A stretch of DNA of 64,000 nt from SIG710 sp045651985 (GTDB lineage Bacteria; Bacillota; Clostridia; Oscillospirales; CAG-272): assembly GCA_045651985.1 (NCBI GenBank), contig JAZRTK010000010.1:24328-88327 (forward strand), written 5' to 3'. Each line of letters opens with the position of its first letter. Within the stretch, counting starts at the first letter, position 1. Shown here piece after piece: positions 48,278 through 57,320 of the stretch. The translations under genes and the position numbers were made by a program. Below the pieces are notes generated by a model, which was not told the DNA's origin, ran no database searches, and was given only the letters and a program-made list of their open reading frames with translations.

Positions 48278-50338
48278 ATGGCTACTATCGAAACCAAAAA
48301 GATCAGAAATATCGCGTTGCTGGGACACGGAAGTTCCGGTAAGACGTCGCTGGCGGAGGCTATGATCTACGCTTGCGGCGCGTCAGACAGAATGGGAAAG
48401 ACTCCCGACGGAAATACTGTCTGCGACTATGACGACGAAGAGATCACGCGCGGTTATTCAATAAATGCCGCCGTTGCCAACGTTATGTGGGACGGCGTTA
48501 AAGTAAACATTATAGATGCTCCCGGTTATCTGGGCTTTGTAGGCGAGGAAATGGAGGCTATCCGTGTTGCGGACAGCGGAATTATCGTAGTTGACGCAAA
48601 GAGCGGCATTGAGGTCGGCACCGAACTTGCATGGGAATATGCAACGGGCGCAGGTATCCCCAAGGCGTTCTTTATTACAAAGTGCGATGATCCGGATGCC
48701 GATTTTGGTAAATTGTTTGGCGAGCTTCACGAGGAATTCGGCCACGCTCTGTGTCCCGTATTTATACCCGTAAAGTTTGCTGACGACATGGCAATGGTTG
48801 ACCTGATGGATATGAAGGCGTTTACATACGACGCGCTGGGCCGTAAGGTAGAGATACCCATGAAGGACGAATACGTTCAGTTGACCGAGGAATATAAGGA
48901 AGCGTTCAACGAGGCTATTGCCCAAACTGACGAGGCGCTTCTTGAAAAATACTTCGGCGGCGAGGAGATCACTCACGACGAGGCGGTTGAAGCGCTTCAC
49001 CAGGGTATTATCAACGGCACTATCGTCCCCGTTTACTGCGGCGCATCCTCCAAGATGTGGGGCGTAAGAAGCCTGCTTGACGCTATCAACGCATCCTTCC
49101 CCCGCCACACCGCAAAGCATACCGAAAAGGATACGGCGGGCGAGCCCGTTGCCATTGATCCCGAAGGAAAGACCTCTATTTTCGTATTCAAGACGGTTGT
49201 TGACCCGTTCGTTGGAAAGATGTCCTTCTTCAAGGTAATGAACGGTACTCTCAAGACCGATATGGTATTAAAGAACGCAAGAACAGGTGCTTCGGAAAAG
49301 GCATCCAAGATCTATACTCTTGTGGGAAAGAAGCAGAACGTGGTTTCCGAGCTGGCTTGCGGAGATATCGGTATGCTCGCAAAGCTGTCGAACACGGCGA
49401 CAAACGATACGCTCAATCTTGAGGGCTCGGTTCAATACGCTCCCGTTAAATTCCCCGTTCCCAATATGTCCATGGCTATCGTTCCCAACGCAAAGGGCGA
49501 CGAGGATAAGATCTCCCAGGGTATCACCCGCCTGCTTGACGAGGACTTCACGGTTAAGTTCGAGAATAACGCAGAAACGAAGGAAATGCTTATCTACGGT
49601 ATGGGCGACCTTCACCTTGACGTTATAGTTTCCAAGCTGAAGAACCGCTTCGGAACCTCCGTCAAGCTGAATACCCCCAAAATTCCCTACCGTGAGACTA
49701 TCACAAAGCCGGTTGACGTTGAAGGTAAGTATAAGAAGCAGACAGGCGGTCACGGACAGTACGGTCACGTTAAGATCCGCTTTGCTCCCGGCGAGGGCGA
49801 CGGTCTGACATTTACAGAGTCCACCGTTGGCGGTTCCGTTCCCAAGAATTTCCACCCCGCAGTTGAAAAGGGTCTTCTTGAGGCCATGACGAGCGGTGTA
49901 TCGGGATATCCTGTAGTAGGTATCGCGGCTGACCTTTACGATGGCTCTTACCACGACGTAGACAGCTCGGAAATGTCTTTCAAGCTGGCGGCGGGTCTTG
50001 CTTTCAAGGAGGCTATGAAGACGGGTCGTCCCGTGCTTTTGGAGCCTGTCGGTAAGCTGCTCGTTACTGTTCCCGAGGACTTCGTGGGTGACGTTATGGG
50101 CGACCTTAACAAGAGACGCGGACGCGTTATGGGTATGGAAGCTGCAGAGATCAAGGGCAAGACGGTCATCGAGGCTGAGGTTCCAAAGTCCGAGATGCTT
50201 GATTATACTATCGTTCTCCGTGCACTGACACAGGGTAGAGGATACTTCTCATTTGAGTTCATCAGATACGATGAGGTCCCCTCTGCAATAGCGCAGAAGC
50301 TCATCGACGCTTACAAGGCGGCAAACGGCGACAACTGA
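48278..50338 (+). CDS. Elongation factor G-like GTPase (EF-G paralogue)
   Basis: 686 residues with all five EF-G domains. G1 is GHGSSGKTSL; G3 is DAPGYLGFVGE, where canonical EF-G has DTPGHVDF, so the GTPase-critical His is Tyr; G4 is TKCD instead of NKxD. Domain IV begins around PYRETITKPVDVEGKYKKQTGGHGQYGHVKIRF and the end is RGYFSFEFIRYDEVPSAIAQKLI. The DxPGY pattern marks the EF-G-like FusA2 group, a recurrent paralogue whose role is unclear and which may hydrolyse GTP differently. The canonical fusA beside rpsL/rpsG is not here. No nearby partner. Confidence 0.9.
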   Translation: MATIETKKIRNIALLGHGSSGKTSLAEAMIYACGASDRMGKTPDGNTVCDYDDEEITRGYSINAAVANVMWDGVKVNIIDAPGYLGFVGEEMEAIRVADSGIIVVDAKSGIEVGTELAWEYATGAGIPKAFFITKCDDPDADFGKLFGELHEEFGHALCPVFIPVKFADDMAMVDLMDMKAFTYDALGRKVEIPMKDEYVQLTEEYKEAFNEAIAQTDEALLEKYFGGEEITHDEAVEALHQGIINGTIVPVYCGASSKMWGVRSLLDAINASFPRHTAKHTEKDTAGEPVAIDPEGKTSIFVFKTVVDPFVGKMSFFKVMNGTLKTDMVLKNARTGASEKASKIYTLVGKKQNVVSELACGDIGMLAKLSNTATNDTLNLEGSVQYAPVKFPVPNMSMAIVPNAKGDEDKISQGITRLLDEDFTVKFENNAETKEMLIYGMGDLHLDVIVSKLKNRFGTSVKLNTPKIPYRETITKPVDVEGKYKKQTGGHGQYGHVKIRFAPGEGDGLTFTESTVGGSVPKNFHPAVEKGLLEAMTSGVSGYPVVGIAADLYDGSYHDVDSSEMSFKLAAGLAFKEAMKTGRPVLLEPVGKLLVTVPEDFVGDVMGDLNKRRGRVMGMEAAEIKGKTVIEAEVPKSEMLDYTIVLRALTQGRGYFSFEFIRYDEVPSAIAQKLIDAYKAANGDN

Positions 50339-50350
50339 TAAATAATAATT

Positions 50351-50388
50351 GCTCCGCTCGGCTTTGTCCGAGCGGAGCTTTGTTATTG
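50351..50388 (+). terminator. Terminator after EF-G-like gene
   Basis: GCTCCGCTCGG and CCGAGCGGAGC pair around CTTTGT, followed by TTTGTTATT. Confidence 0.85.
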
Positions 50389-50438
50389 TATTTTTATATT
50401 ACCTTTTCTGTACCGTGGCGGTCATGCCGACGGTGTTT

Positions 50439-51236
50439 TTATTTTGTGTTTTCTTCAAAGATGATTCCGTCGCACTTCGGCTTTGATTTTGCTATCTCGC
50501 CGTCGTTTCTCGGTGTCCACAGTAGCTTGCGGGCTCCAAGCATTACGCAAAGCTTGGCGGTGAGAGGGAATTTGTCCGAGAAATCGTAAGCCACGAAATC
50601 AACGCGGCACAAAAAATTCAAAAGCAGGTGCTTTAGGGCAAATCCGAGAGCTCCTTTTGTTTTTGTCAGATCAGCCGAAAGTATTCCGCGGGGGACGTCG
50701 GGACGGAGCTTTGCAAAGGAGCGGATAAGCAGGGGATTGAAGCTTTCGACGAGGATGTCGCCCTCATATGCTTCCAATTCCTCACAGACTTTGGGGCAAA
50801 GCGCGGTGTCTCCGCTTTCTCCTTTGAGTTCTATCAGGAGAGGCACCTTTCCGTCAACAAGCTCCAATACCTGCGAGAGCAGAGGGATCTTTTCCTCGGT
50901 CAGAGCAAGATTCAGCTCCTGAAGCTCTCCGTAGGTCATCTCGGAAACCTTTCCTTTTATGCCCGTCATTCTGTCGGTGGTGTAGTCGTGAAAGACGACA
51001 ACACGCCCGTCGCGGCTCAGCTGAACGTCAAGTTCAATGCCGACGCCTGTTTGAACGGCTTTCCCAAACGCACAAAGCGAGTTTTCGGGCACGCCGTTTC
51101 CGTGAAGACCGCGGTGGGCGTAGTCGCGCAGATAAGGCTCCATTCTTTTCCTTGCTTCAAGGTTTGGCGCAATAGCAAAGATTGTCAGAAGAACCAGCGC
51201 GGCGGCGATGCCCACGGCAATATATACGGGAAACAT
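50439..51236 (-). CDS. Glycerophosphodiester phosphodiesterase
   Basis: 265 residues, GDPD TIM barrel with one N-terminal membrane anchor (about 3-24). AHRGLHGNGVPENSLCAF carries the catalytic His-Arg and the Glu of the active site, GIELDVQLSRDGRVVVFHDYTTDRMTG the second His and metal Asp/Glu. The VESFNPLLI and LLWTPRNDGEIA parts complete the family. Hydrolyses glycerophosphodiesters, releasing glycerol-3-P, probably at the membrane. Its ATG overlaps the preceding MFS stop by one base, so it is translationally coupled in the MATE-MFS-GDPD operon. Confidence 0.93.
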   Translation of the reverse strand: MFPVYIAVGIAAALVLLTIFAIAPNLEARKRMEPYLRDYAHRGLHGNGVPENSLCAFGKAVQTGVGIELDVQLSRDGRVVVFHDYTTDRMTGIKGKVSEMTYGELQELNLALTEEKIPLLSQVLELVDGKVPLLIELKGESGDTALCPKVCEELEAYEGDILVESFNPLLIRSFAKLRPDVPRGILSADLTKTKGALGFALKHLLLNFLCRVDFVAYDFSDKFPLTAKLCVMLGARKLLWTPRNDGEIAKSKPKCDGIIFEENTK

Positions 51237-52771
51237 CAGTCGTTATCCCCCAAACTTTCAAGAACGCCCTTCGTGTCTTCAGGACGGCTGTCGCCGTGAC
51301 GCACGAGAAGCATCGTGACAAATGCAAGTCCAACGCATACAGCCGAGTAGGGGAAGAGGACCTCCATGCCTAAGCTATCCATCAAAAAACCGCTGAAAAC
51401 GGGTGTAAATGTTTGCGCCGCCATTGACGCGGTGTAGTAAAATCCGGTGTACTTTCCGACGTTTCCGCCGCGGGAAAGCTCAACGACCATGGGGAAGGAG
51501 TTTACGTTGATGGTTGCCCAGCCGATACCGCACATAACGAACAGAATATTCATGGCGATAGTGGGACTTGCGGCTGACATGAACCCTGCGATACCAAACG
51601 CAGCACCAAGCAGGATTACGCCCGCGAGAATAGTTTTCTTGCGCCCGAACTTGGAGGCTACAATACCTGCGGGAAAGTAAGCTGCGATAGCCGCCGCCTG
51701 TGCTATTATCATTGTCAGATTGTAATCTTTTTCAAGAATTTTGGACGCGTAAATTGAGTACTTGCTGGTCACCGCGTTGTAGCCCAGATACCACAGCACC
51801 ACGGAAGCCAATATCAAGAGAAGGGAAGCAAGCTCACCTCGCGAGAGAGGTCTGTTGCCGCCGTTGCCGTCCTCGGACTCGTCTATGCCGTTCTCCTCGC
51901 TGACTTTTTGCATATCTTCAACGAATTCGGGCTCACGTACCTTGCAGATGAAGATAACAAGAGAGATCAGCATGATAGCGCATACGATACCTACGTAAAG
52001 TGTGTAGTCCATAAGCTGATTTTCTATCTTCCCCGTGCCCACGACCATGCCCAGCACAAGCACCGCAACACCGCCCAATGAGCCCATGAGGTTAATTACC
52101 GCGTTGCCCTTTGAGCGCAGGGGCTTTGGGGTAACGTCGGGCATGAGAGCAACGGCGGGCGAACGAAAGGTTGCCATTGAAAGAAGTGCCGCCAGCAGTA
52201 TCGCTATAAAGAGGATAAGAGGAGCGGGATTCGATTCGGTTACGCTCCAAGCGTATGCCTCGCGGGCGGGGACAACGTAATTTTTATAGTTTTCGGTGCC
52301 GTTTTTTGCATCGTTCTCGGCAGTGAAGGACAGCCATTCGTCCTTTTCAAAATCGGAAATTTCAAACTTTTCGCCGTTGGGGGCAGTCAACTCTCCACCG
52401 TCAAAATTGTAGAGCACCTCAAGTGTCTCGGGACTGTCAAAATCGGAGACGTCCTTAATGTTGCGAAGCTGCATGGTGTCTGCAAATGTCAGTGCAAGGA
52501 AAGAGATTATTGCAATTATCGTACCTATAACGATAAACGGAGTTCGGCGTCCCTTTTTGCTCTTGCAGCGGTCGGAGATCGAGCCGAACAGCGGAAGCAG
52601 GAACAGGGCAAGCACGTTATCAAGCGCCAGAATGATGCCCGATAGTGTCTGGCTCATGCCGAATTTATTCGTCAAAATAATGGGAATAATATTGTCGTAA
52701 GCCTGCCAGAAGGCGCAGATGAGGAGAAATGCAAACCCTACGTAGAGTGTTCGTTTGTAATTTAATTTCAT
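51236..52771 (-). CDS. MFS transporter (SLC45/GPH-like)
   Basis: 511 residues, about 12 membrane segments with a soluble insert of roughly 60 residues (about 105-165) after the third or fourth helix, containing a glycine- and acid-rich sequence outside the membrane. LLPLFGSISDRCKSKKGRRTPFIVIGTI is the MFS loop signature; VASKFGRKKTILAG is its second copy. Resembles sugar-type symporters (SLC45, GPH) rather than drug exporters. Overlaps the MATE gene by four bases upstream and GDPD by one base downstream, so all three are produced as one unit. Confidence 0.88.
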   Translation of the reverse strand: MKLNYKRTLYVGFAFLLICAFWQAYDNIIPIILTNKFGMSQTLSGIILALDNVLALFLLPLFGSISDRCKSKKGRRTPFIVIGTIIAIISFLALTFADTMQLRNIKDVSDFDSPETLEVLYNFDGGELTAPNGEKFEISDFEKDEWLSFTAENDAKNGTENYKNYVVPAREAYAWSVTESNPAPLILFIAILLAALLSMATFRSPAVALMPDVTPKPLRSKGNAVINLMGSLGGVAVLVLGMVVGTGKIENQLMDYTLYVGIVCAIMLISLVIFICKVREPEFVEDMQKVSEENGIDESEDGNGGNRPLSRGELASLLLILASVVLWYLGYNAVTSKYSIYASKILEKDYNLTMIIAQAAAIAAYFPAGIVASKFGRKKTILAGVILLGAAFGIAGFMSAASPTIAMNILFVMCGIGWATINVNSFPMVVELSRGGNVGKYTGFYYTASMAAQTFTPVFSGFLMDSLGMEVLFPYSAVCVGLAFVTMLLVRHGDSRPEDTKGVLESLGDND

Positions 52772-54177
52772 GTTTTTTGCTCCTTCGTGTTTTTATCGTC
52801 TACTATATTGTTCAGCCAGATGCCGCTCTTTATGAGGAAATAGCCGATGACACATTTTATTATTTGCAGGGCGTTGCAGAAGAAGTAAAGCAGTTCGATG
52901 GAAATGCCCGTAAAGTTTGCCAAAATAAAGGCGGCGGGGGATACGATGACCCAGGTGAAAATGCTGTCAAAGAGCACCGTAATAAATATTTTTCCCCCGC
53001 TACGCAAAGTAAAATACACGGCGTTTGCGTATGCTTGGATCGGCAAAAGTGCGGCGGAGATAATAATAAGACGCTGTGCCAGCTGACGGACGTGAGGTTC
53101 GGTGTCGTAAATTTTCGGGAACAGACCCGAAACGAGAATAAGTACGGTAAGCGAGAAAAGAGATACAAAAATTGAAAGGGCAATAAGCTTTTTGTCCTTT
53201 TCGATAGCCTCCTCGATCTTGCCCGCACCCAGCAGCTGACCGATGATGATTCCCGTGGAAACGCCCATTGCAAGGAAGGTGACGTTCAGCACGTTTACGA
53301 GCGTGGAGCTGATGTTGACCGATGCAAGGACATAGTGACCTCTCAGGGAATAGCACTGGTTGAGCAGAGCGAGTCCAAGTGACCAGAAGGTCTCGTTGAG
53401 CATAAGCGGCAGACTCTTGAGAGTCACCGCGCCAAGAAGCTGAGAGGGAATGTAAAGCTTTTTGAGGAGTCCGCGAACAAATGGGAATCTTGCGGTGTGC
53501 CTGTGTGAATATATAATGATTATGGCTGCTTCCACGTATCTTGAAATGACCGTTGCGATAGCCGCGCCGTCGGTGCCAAGTGTCGGCGCACCAAGATATC
53601 CGAAAATAAGAATGGTGTTGAGAACGAGGTTCACGAAAACGGCGCAGATTCCTGCCGCCATGGGGACTACCGTTTCCCCCGATTCGCGCAGGGAGCTTGC
53701 ATAGCATTGGCTTAGTGCAAATGCAGGGATACCTGCCAGCATTATGAGCATATATCGTCTGCCGTACATGAGAGTGTTTGCAATGTCTGTGGCATCGCCC
53801 TCGCCCTTCAGATAAAGCATTATAAGCTCGTTGCCAAAGAAAACGAAAATTCCGCAGCCGATAATTGTCAGAATGGTTCCAACCAGCAGCTTGTATCGGA
53901 GCATAAAACGACAGCCGTCGTAGTCTTTTTTGCCAAAGAATTGGGCTCCGAAAATTCCCGCGCCCGAAAACGCGCCGAAAAACGCCAGATTCAGAACAAA
54001 CAGCAGTGTGTTTGCCACCGCGACCCCCGACATCTGTACGGTGCCAACACGGCCTACCATTATGTTGTCAAGCATGTTGACGAAATTTGTGATTCCGTTT
54101 TGTATCATTATAGGAACGGCGACGCCCAGCGCCATTCGGTAGAAGGCACGGTCGCCTATGTATTTTTTGAAATTCAT
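52768..54177 (-). CDS. MATE-family efflux protein
   Basis: 469 residues, 12 hydrophobic segments in two halves. The NFVNMLDNIMVGRVGTVQMSGVAVANTLLFVLNLAFFGAFSGAGIFGAQFFGKKD opening and the matching second-half LPLMLNETFWSLGLALLNQCY are MatE repeats (NorM/DinF branch). Probably a Na+- or H+-coupled exporter of cationic compounds, but flippase activity is possible. GGAG ribosome site is 11 bases from the start, somewhat far. First gene of a three-gene operon with MFS and GDPD. Confidence 0.92.
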   Translation of the reverse strand: MNFKKYIGDRAFYRMALGVAVPIMIQNGITNFVNMLDNIMVGRVGTVQMSGVAVANTLLFVLNLAFFGAFSGAGIFGAQFFGKKDYDGCRFMLRYKLLVGTILTIIGCGIFVFFGNELIMLYLKGEGDATDIANTLMYGRRYMLIMLAGIPAFALSQCYASSLRESGETVVPMAAGICAVFVNLVLNTILIFGYLGAPTLGTDGAAIATVISRYVEAAIIIIYSHRHTARFPFVRGLLKKLYIPSQLLGAVTLKSLPLMLNETFWSLGLALLNQCYSLRGHYVLASVNISSTLVNVLNVTFLAMGVSTGIIIGQLLGAGKIEEAIEKDKKLIALSIFVSLFSLTVLILVSGLFPKIYDTEPHVRQLAQRLIIISAALLPIQAYANAVYFTLRSGGKIFITVLFDSIFTWVIVSPAAFILANFTGISIELLYFFCNALQIIKCVIGYFLIKSGIWLNNIVDDKNTKEQKT

Positions 54178-54233
54178 TTTAAAATAATTCTCCTTTGCCT
54201 CGCATTTGCCGAAGCGAAATTTTACCGTTTAAC

Positions 54234-54262
54234 ATTTTAACACAAAGTGCTCAAAAATTCAA
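54234..54262 (-). promoter_or_regulatory. Promoter of MATE-MFS-GDPD operon
   Basis: Minus-strand TTGAAT, 17-base spacer, TAAAAT, 57 bases before the MATE start. Confidence 0.6.
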
Positions 54263-54381
54263 GTGAAAAGCAGTTTTTGTTTGTCATTTGTGAAAAAAGG
54301 TTCAAAATGCAATACTTTTTGTGCATGTAAAAATCAAAAACAGGAATTTTTGCCGTATATGGCCGTTTTTGCAAAAAAGTC

Positions 54382-54410
54382 TTTACTTTTTCTTTGAATT
54401 GTGATAGAAT
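54382..54410 (+). promoter_or_regulatory. Promoter of M29 aminopeptidase gene
   Basis: TTTACT, 17-base spacer, TAGAAT, 39 bases upstream of the start. Confidence 0.65.
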
Positions 54411-54448
54411 CAACTTGTTGAAAAAATACTCAAAACAGGAGGAAAATT

Positions 54449-55672
54449 ATGAAAAAGACGGTTTTAAAAAAGTACGCGGAGCTGATAGCACGCCGCGGCG
54501 TTAACATTCAGAAGGGACAGGAAGTCATCGTTATGGCGGGTCTTGACCAGCCCGAATTCGTTTACATGGTAGTGGACGAGTGCTATAAGGCGGGCGCGGG
54601 AAAGGTGGTAGTTGAATTCGACTACCAGCCTCTGACAAAGCTCCACGTAAGACATCAGAAGCTGGCGACTCTCGGCAAGGTTGAAAAGTGGGTAGAGGAA
54701 CGCTGGAAGCACTACACAGAGGTACTTCCCGCAAGGATCTACCTTGAATCCGACGATCCAGACGGATTGAACGGTATAAATCAGAGTAAGCTTGCAAAGG
54801 CGGGCGCGGCGAGAATGAAAGTTATCAAGCCCTACCGCGACGCTATCGACAATAAGCACACGTGGTGCATCGCAGCCGTTCCCGGCGAGAAGTGGGCAAA
54901 GAAGCTTTTCCCCAAGCTCTCGAAGAAGCAGGCTATTGAAAAGCTCTGGGAGGCTATCCTTTACACCGCGCGTGTTGACGACGATCCCATCGCTGCGTGG
55001 AACGCTCACAACGAGGATCTGGCAAAGCGTTGCAAGTACCTCAATGACCTTAATATTGAAACACTTCACTATAAGTCCTCAAACGGCACCGATTTCAAGG
55101 TAGGGCTTATGCCCGAAAGTAAGTTCGCGGGCGGTGGAGAATACACGCTTTCAGGTGTTTACTATAATCCCAACATTCCCTCCGAGGAATGCTTCACGTC
55201 CCCCGCAAAGGACACGGCAGAGGGTATCGTTTACTCCTCCAAGCCCCTGTCCTATAACGGTCAGCTTATTGAAAACTTCAGCATTCGCTTCGAAGCGGGA
55301 AAAGCCGTTGAGGTAAAGGCTGAAAAGAACGAGAGCCTGCTCCGCGAGATGATCGGCATGGACGAGGGCGCATCTCGCCTTGGCGAATGTGCGCTCATTC
55401 CTTTCGATTCGCCTATCAATAACTACGGTCTCGTCTTCATGAATACACTTTTTGATGAGAACGCGTCCTGTCACCTGGCACTTGGCAGAGGATTCTCCGA
55501 GTGCATGAAGGACTATGATAAGTTCACCCTGAAGGAGCTTCAGGAGAAGGGTCTCAACGACTCGATTATCCACGTTGACTTCATGATAGGAACAGAGGAC
55601 CTTGACATTACCGCCACGACCCGAGACGGCAAGAAAGTAAAGATCTTTGAGAAGGGTAACTGGGCATTCTGA
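54449..55672 (+). CDS. M29 thermophilic-type aminopeptidase
   Basis: 407 residues. Family M29 (aminopeptidase T/AmpS) cytosolic dinuclear metallopeptidase that removes N-terminal residues from peptides. Seen: GVNIQKGQEVIVMAGLDQPEFVYMVVDE, ESDDPDGLNGINQ, YKSSNGTDFKVGLMPESKFAGGGEY, FTSPAKDTAEGIVYSSKPL, LGECALIPFDSPIN and the late CHLALGRGFSECM, with HVDFMIGTEDLDI, where metal-binding Glu, His and Asp residues sit. AGGAGG ribosome site. A histidine phosphatase gene follows after two bases. Confidence 0.94.
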   Translation: MKKTVLKKYAELIARRGVNIQKGQEVIVMAGLDQPEFVYMVVDECYKAGAGKVVVEFDYQPLTKLHVRHQKLATLGKVEKWVEERWKHYTEVLPARIYLESDDPDGLNGINQSKLAKAGAARMKVIKPYRDAIDNKHTWCIAAVPGEKWAKKLFPKLSKKQAIEKLWEAILYTARVDDDPIAAWNAHNEDLAKRCKYLNDLNIETLHYKSSNGTDFKVGLMPESKFAGGGEYTLSGVYYNPNIPSEECFTSPAKDTAEGIVYSSKPLSYNGQLIENFSIRFEAGKAVEVKAEKNESLLREMIGMDEGASRLGECALIPFDSPINNYGLVFMNTLFDENASCHLALGRGFSECMKDYDKFTLKELQEKGLNDSIIHVDFMIGTEDLDITATTRDGKKVKIFEKGNWAF

Positions 55673-55674
55673 TC

Positions 55675-56316
55675 ATGACCCGATTTATCTTTATCAGACA
55701 CGCTCAAAGTATTGCAAATGATAAAGGCGTGTTCATCGGACACATAGATTGGGACTTGTCCGAGCTTGGATTTCGTCAGGCAGAGGCGCTTGGACATTAC
55801 TTGACAGAGCAGGGATTTAAGCCTGACGTCATCTATTCAAGCGATCTGCTACGCCCCTGCCATACCATTGAGCCCTTTGTGAGAGCAGTCGGTAAGGAAG
55901 TGATCAAAAACCGACAGCTCCGCGAGATTTACGCAGGTGATTGGGAAGGTAGAAAGTTTGATGACCTGCTTGAAAACGAGCCTGCCTATCAAATTTGGAA
56001 GCAGGACATCGGTCGCTCCCGAACGGGCGGCGGCGAGAGTGTTGCAGAGCTGTACGACCGTATAAACGCCGAGGTCGACCGCCTGACCGCGCTCCACGAC
56101 GGACAGACCGTCATGATAGCCACTCACGCCACTCCTATCCGTTGCCTGACGGCACGGGCGCAGGGTGTTGGACTTGAAGGAATGAAGGATATTTCATGGG
56201 CATTCAACGCGTCGATCAATATTTTTGACCACGACGGAGAGAATTTGGTTCCTGTTGAACTGAATTGCCACGATTTTCTGTTGAATATGAACTCCGAGCT
56301 TCCGAAATCATGTTAA
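55675..56316 (+). CDS. Histidine phosphatase (phosphoglycerate-mutase-like)
   Basis: 213 residues. FIRHAQSIAND holds the catalytic RHxxS-like motif (here RHAQS, instead of RHGET), DWDLSELGFRQAEALG and SSDLLRPCHT follow, and the second His lies in ATHATPIRCL with LREIYAGDWEG giving the acid Glu. The family dephosphorylates small phosphometabolites or phosphoproteins; substrate unknown. Two bases separate it from the M29 gene, so they form an operon. The motif variant keeps the essential Arg and His. Confidence 0.9.
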   Translation: MTRFIFIRHAQSIANDKGVFIGHIDWDLSELGFRQAEALGHYLTEQGFKPDVIYSSDLLRPCHTIEPFVRAVGKEVIKNRQLREIYAGDWEGRKFDDLLENEPAYQIWKQDIGRSRTGGGESVAELYDRINAEVDRLTALHDGQTVMIATHATPIRCLTARAQGVGLEGMKDISWAFNASINIFDHDGENLVPVELNCHDFLLNMNSELPKSC

Positions 56317-56319
56317 AAT

Positions 56320-56352
56320 AAAAGCCGACGGCATAGCCGTCGGCTTTTTTAT
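56320..56352 (+). terminator. Terminator after histidine phosphatase
   Basis: AAAAGCCGACGGC and GCCGTCGGCTTTT pair around ATA, followed by TT; could also act on the opposing lipoprotein gene. Confidence 0.85.
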
Positions 56353-56362
56353 AGGTATGGAT

Positions 56363-57304
56363 TTACGGAGCTTGTGTCTCCGCATTTTCAAAAAGCGGAG
56401 CAAAGGTTTCTTTGTTTGTGACGAGGTTGAAATATTCGTCAAGCTCGTCTATCGTCATTCCGTCGCGGAAAAGATTGTCGGTAAGACCAAGCTGTGTCAG
56501 CAGTCCGTTTGTATATTCGATCATGTCTGCCGTCCTGCTGATGTAATACTTATTGTTTGATCCGGATTGCTTTTGGTAAAAATCCTCGGGCAAGCAGATC
56601 TTATCGTCCTTAACCGGAACCAGATCCGGCTTGTTCATGTCACGGTCACCTAACGGCATCCAACCGTATGCGGTCTTACAATCGTACTCACCATAAAGAA
56701 GATGCGGATAATCTATATAACCAAAAAACATCGAAATGAAGTATTTTTCTCCAGAGACTATATCTGCGGCGAACTCGGATTCTATCAAAATAATATCATC
56801 GTACTCAGCCATTATTTCGTCCTTGTTAGGATAGTCCAACACGAAATTAAGATAAGTCTGTGTGCGGTCTATGCCCAACTCTTCTTCTTTTTCTATCATA
56901 GCCTGAGTGTTGAAGAAGCTTTCATCGGAATAAGCCGTTGCCTCGAATTTTTTGTGTATCTTTGCCGGAAATATAGCAAATTCACTCTCCCTTGTTTCTC
57001 TTCCCCCTGTGAATGTGAGTACGGATTCACCGCCCGCCGAATCAACCGTCAAAATCGGCTCTCCGAATTCAGCAATTACGGCAGACTTCCTATTGAAAGC
57101 CGAATATTCGGTCATAACCCATTCCGGTGGGCATACCGTATGAGTATCAATGTACTCGTAGGTATCTTGATTGGATGTTTCTCGCGTTTCCGATTGCACA
57201 GCTTCGGTATCGTTCTCGGTATGCCGTCCGTCGTTGACAGGAATATTGTTGCAGGAAGTCATAAGAAACAAGACACTCATACAAATTGCAAAAATTTTCT
57301 TCAT
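56363..57304 (-). CDS. Lipoprotein of unknown function
   Basis: 313 residues. Short signal with LMTSCNN, where Cys18 is the lipid-attachment site; then an acidic Thr/Glu/Ser-rich linker (about 24-50), and a globular region that I do not recognise (WVMTEYSAFNRKSAVIAEFGEPIL, ESVLTFTGGRETRESEFAIFPAKIHKKF, YFISMFFGYIDYPHLLYGEYDCKTAYGW). No catalytic motif. It follows the HExxH peptidase by 16 bases in the same direction, and shares its lower GC content. A strong AAGGAGG ribosome site precedes it. Likely transferred as a pair. Confidence 0.8.
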   Translation of the reverse strand: MKKIFAICMSVLFLMTSCNNIPVNDGRHTENDTEAVQSETRETSNQDTYEYIDTHTVCPPEWVMTEYSAFNRKSAVIAEFGEPILTVDSAGGESVLTFTGGRETRESEFAIFPAKIHKKFEATAYSDESFFNTQAMIEKEEELGIDRTQTYLNFVLDYPNKDEIMAEYDDIILIESEFAADIVSGEKYFISMFFGYIDYPHLLYGEYDCKTAYGWMPLGDRDMNKPDLVPVKDDKICLPEDFYQKQSGSNNKYYISRTADMIEYTNGLLTQLGLTDNLFRDGMTIDELDEYFNLVTNKETFAPLFENAETQAP

Positions 57305-57320
57305 TTATTTAACCTCCTTT

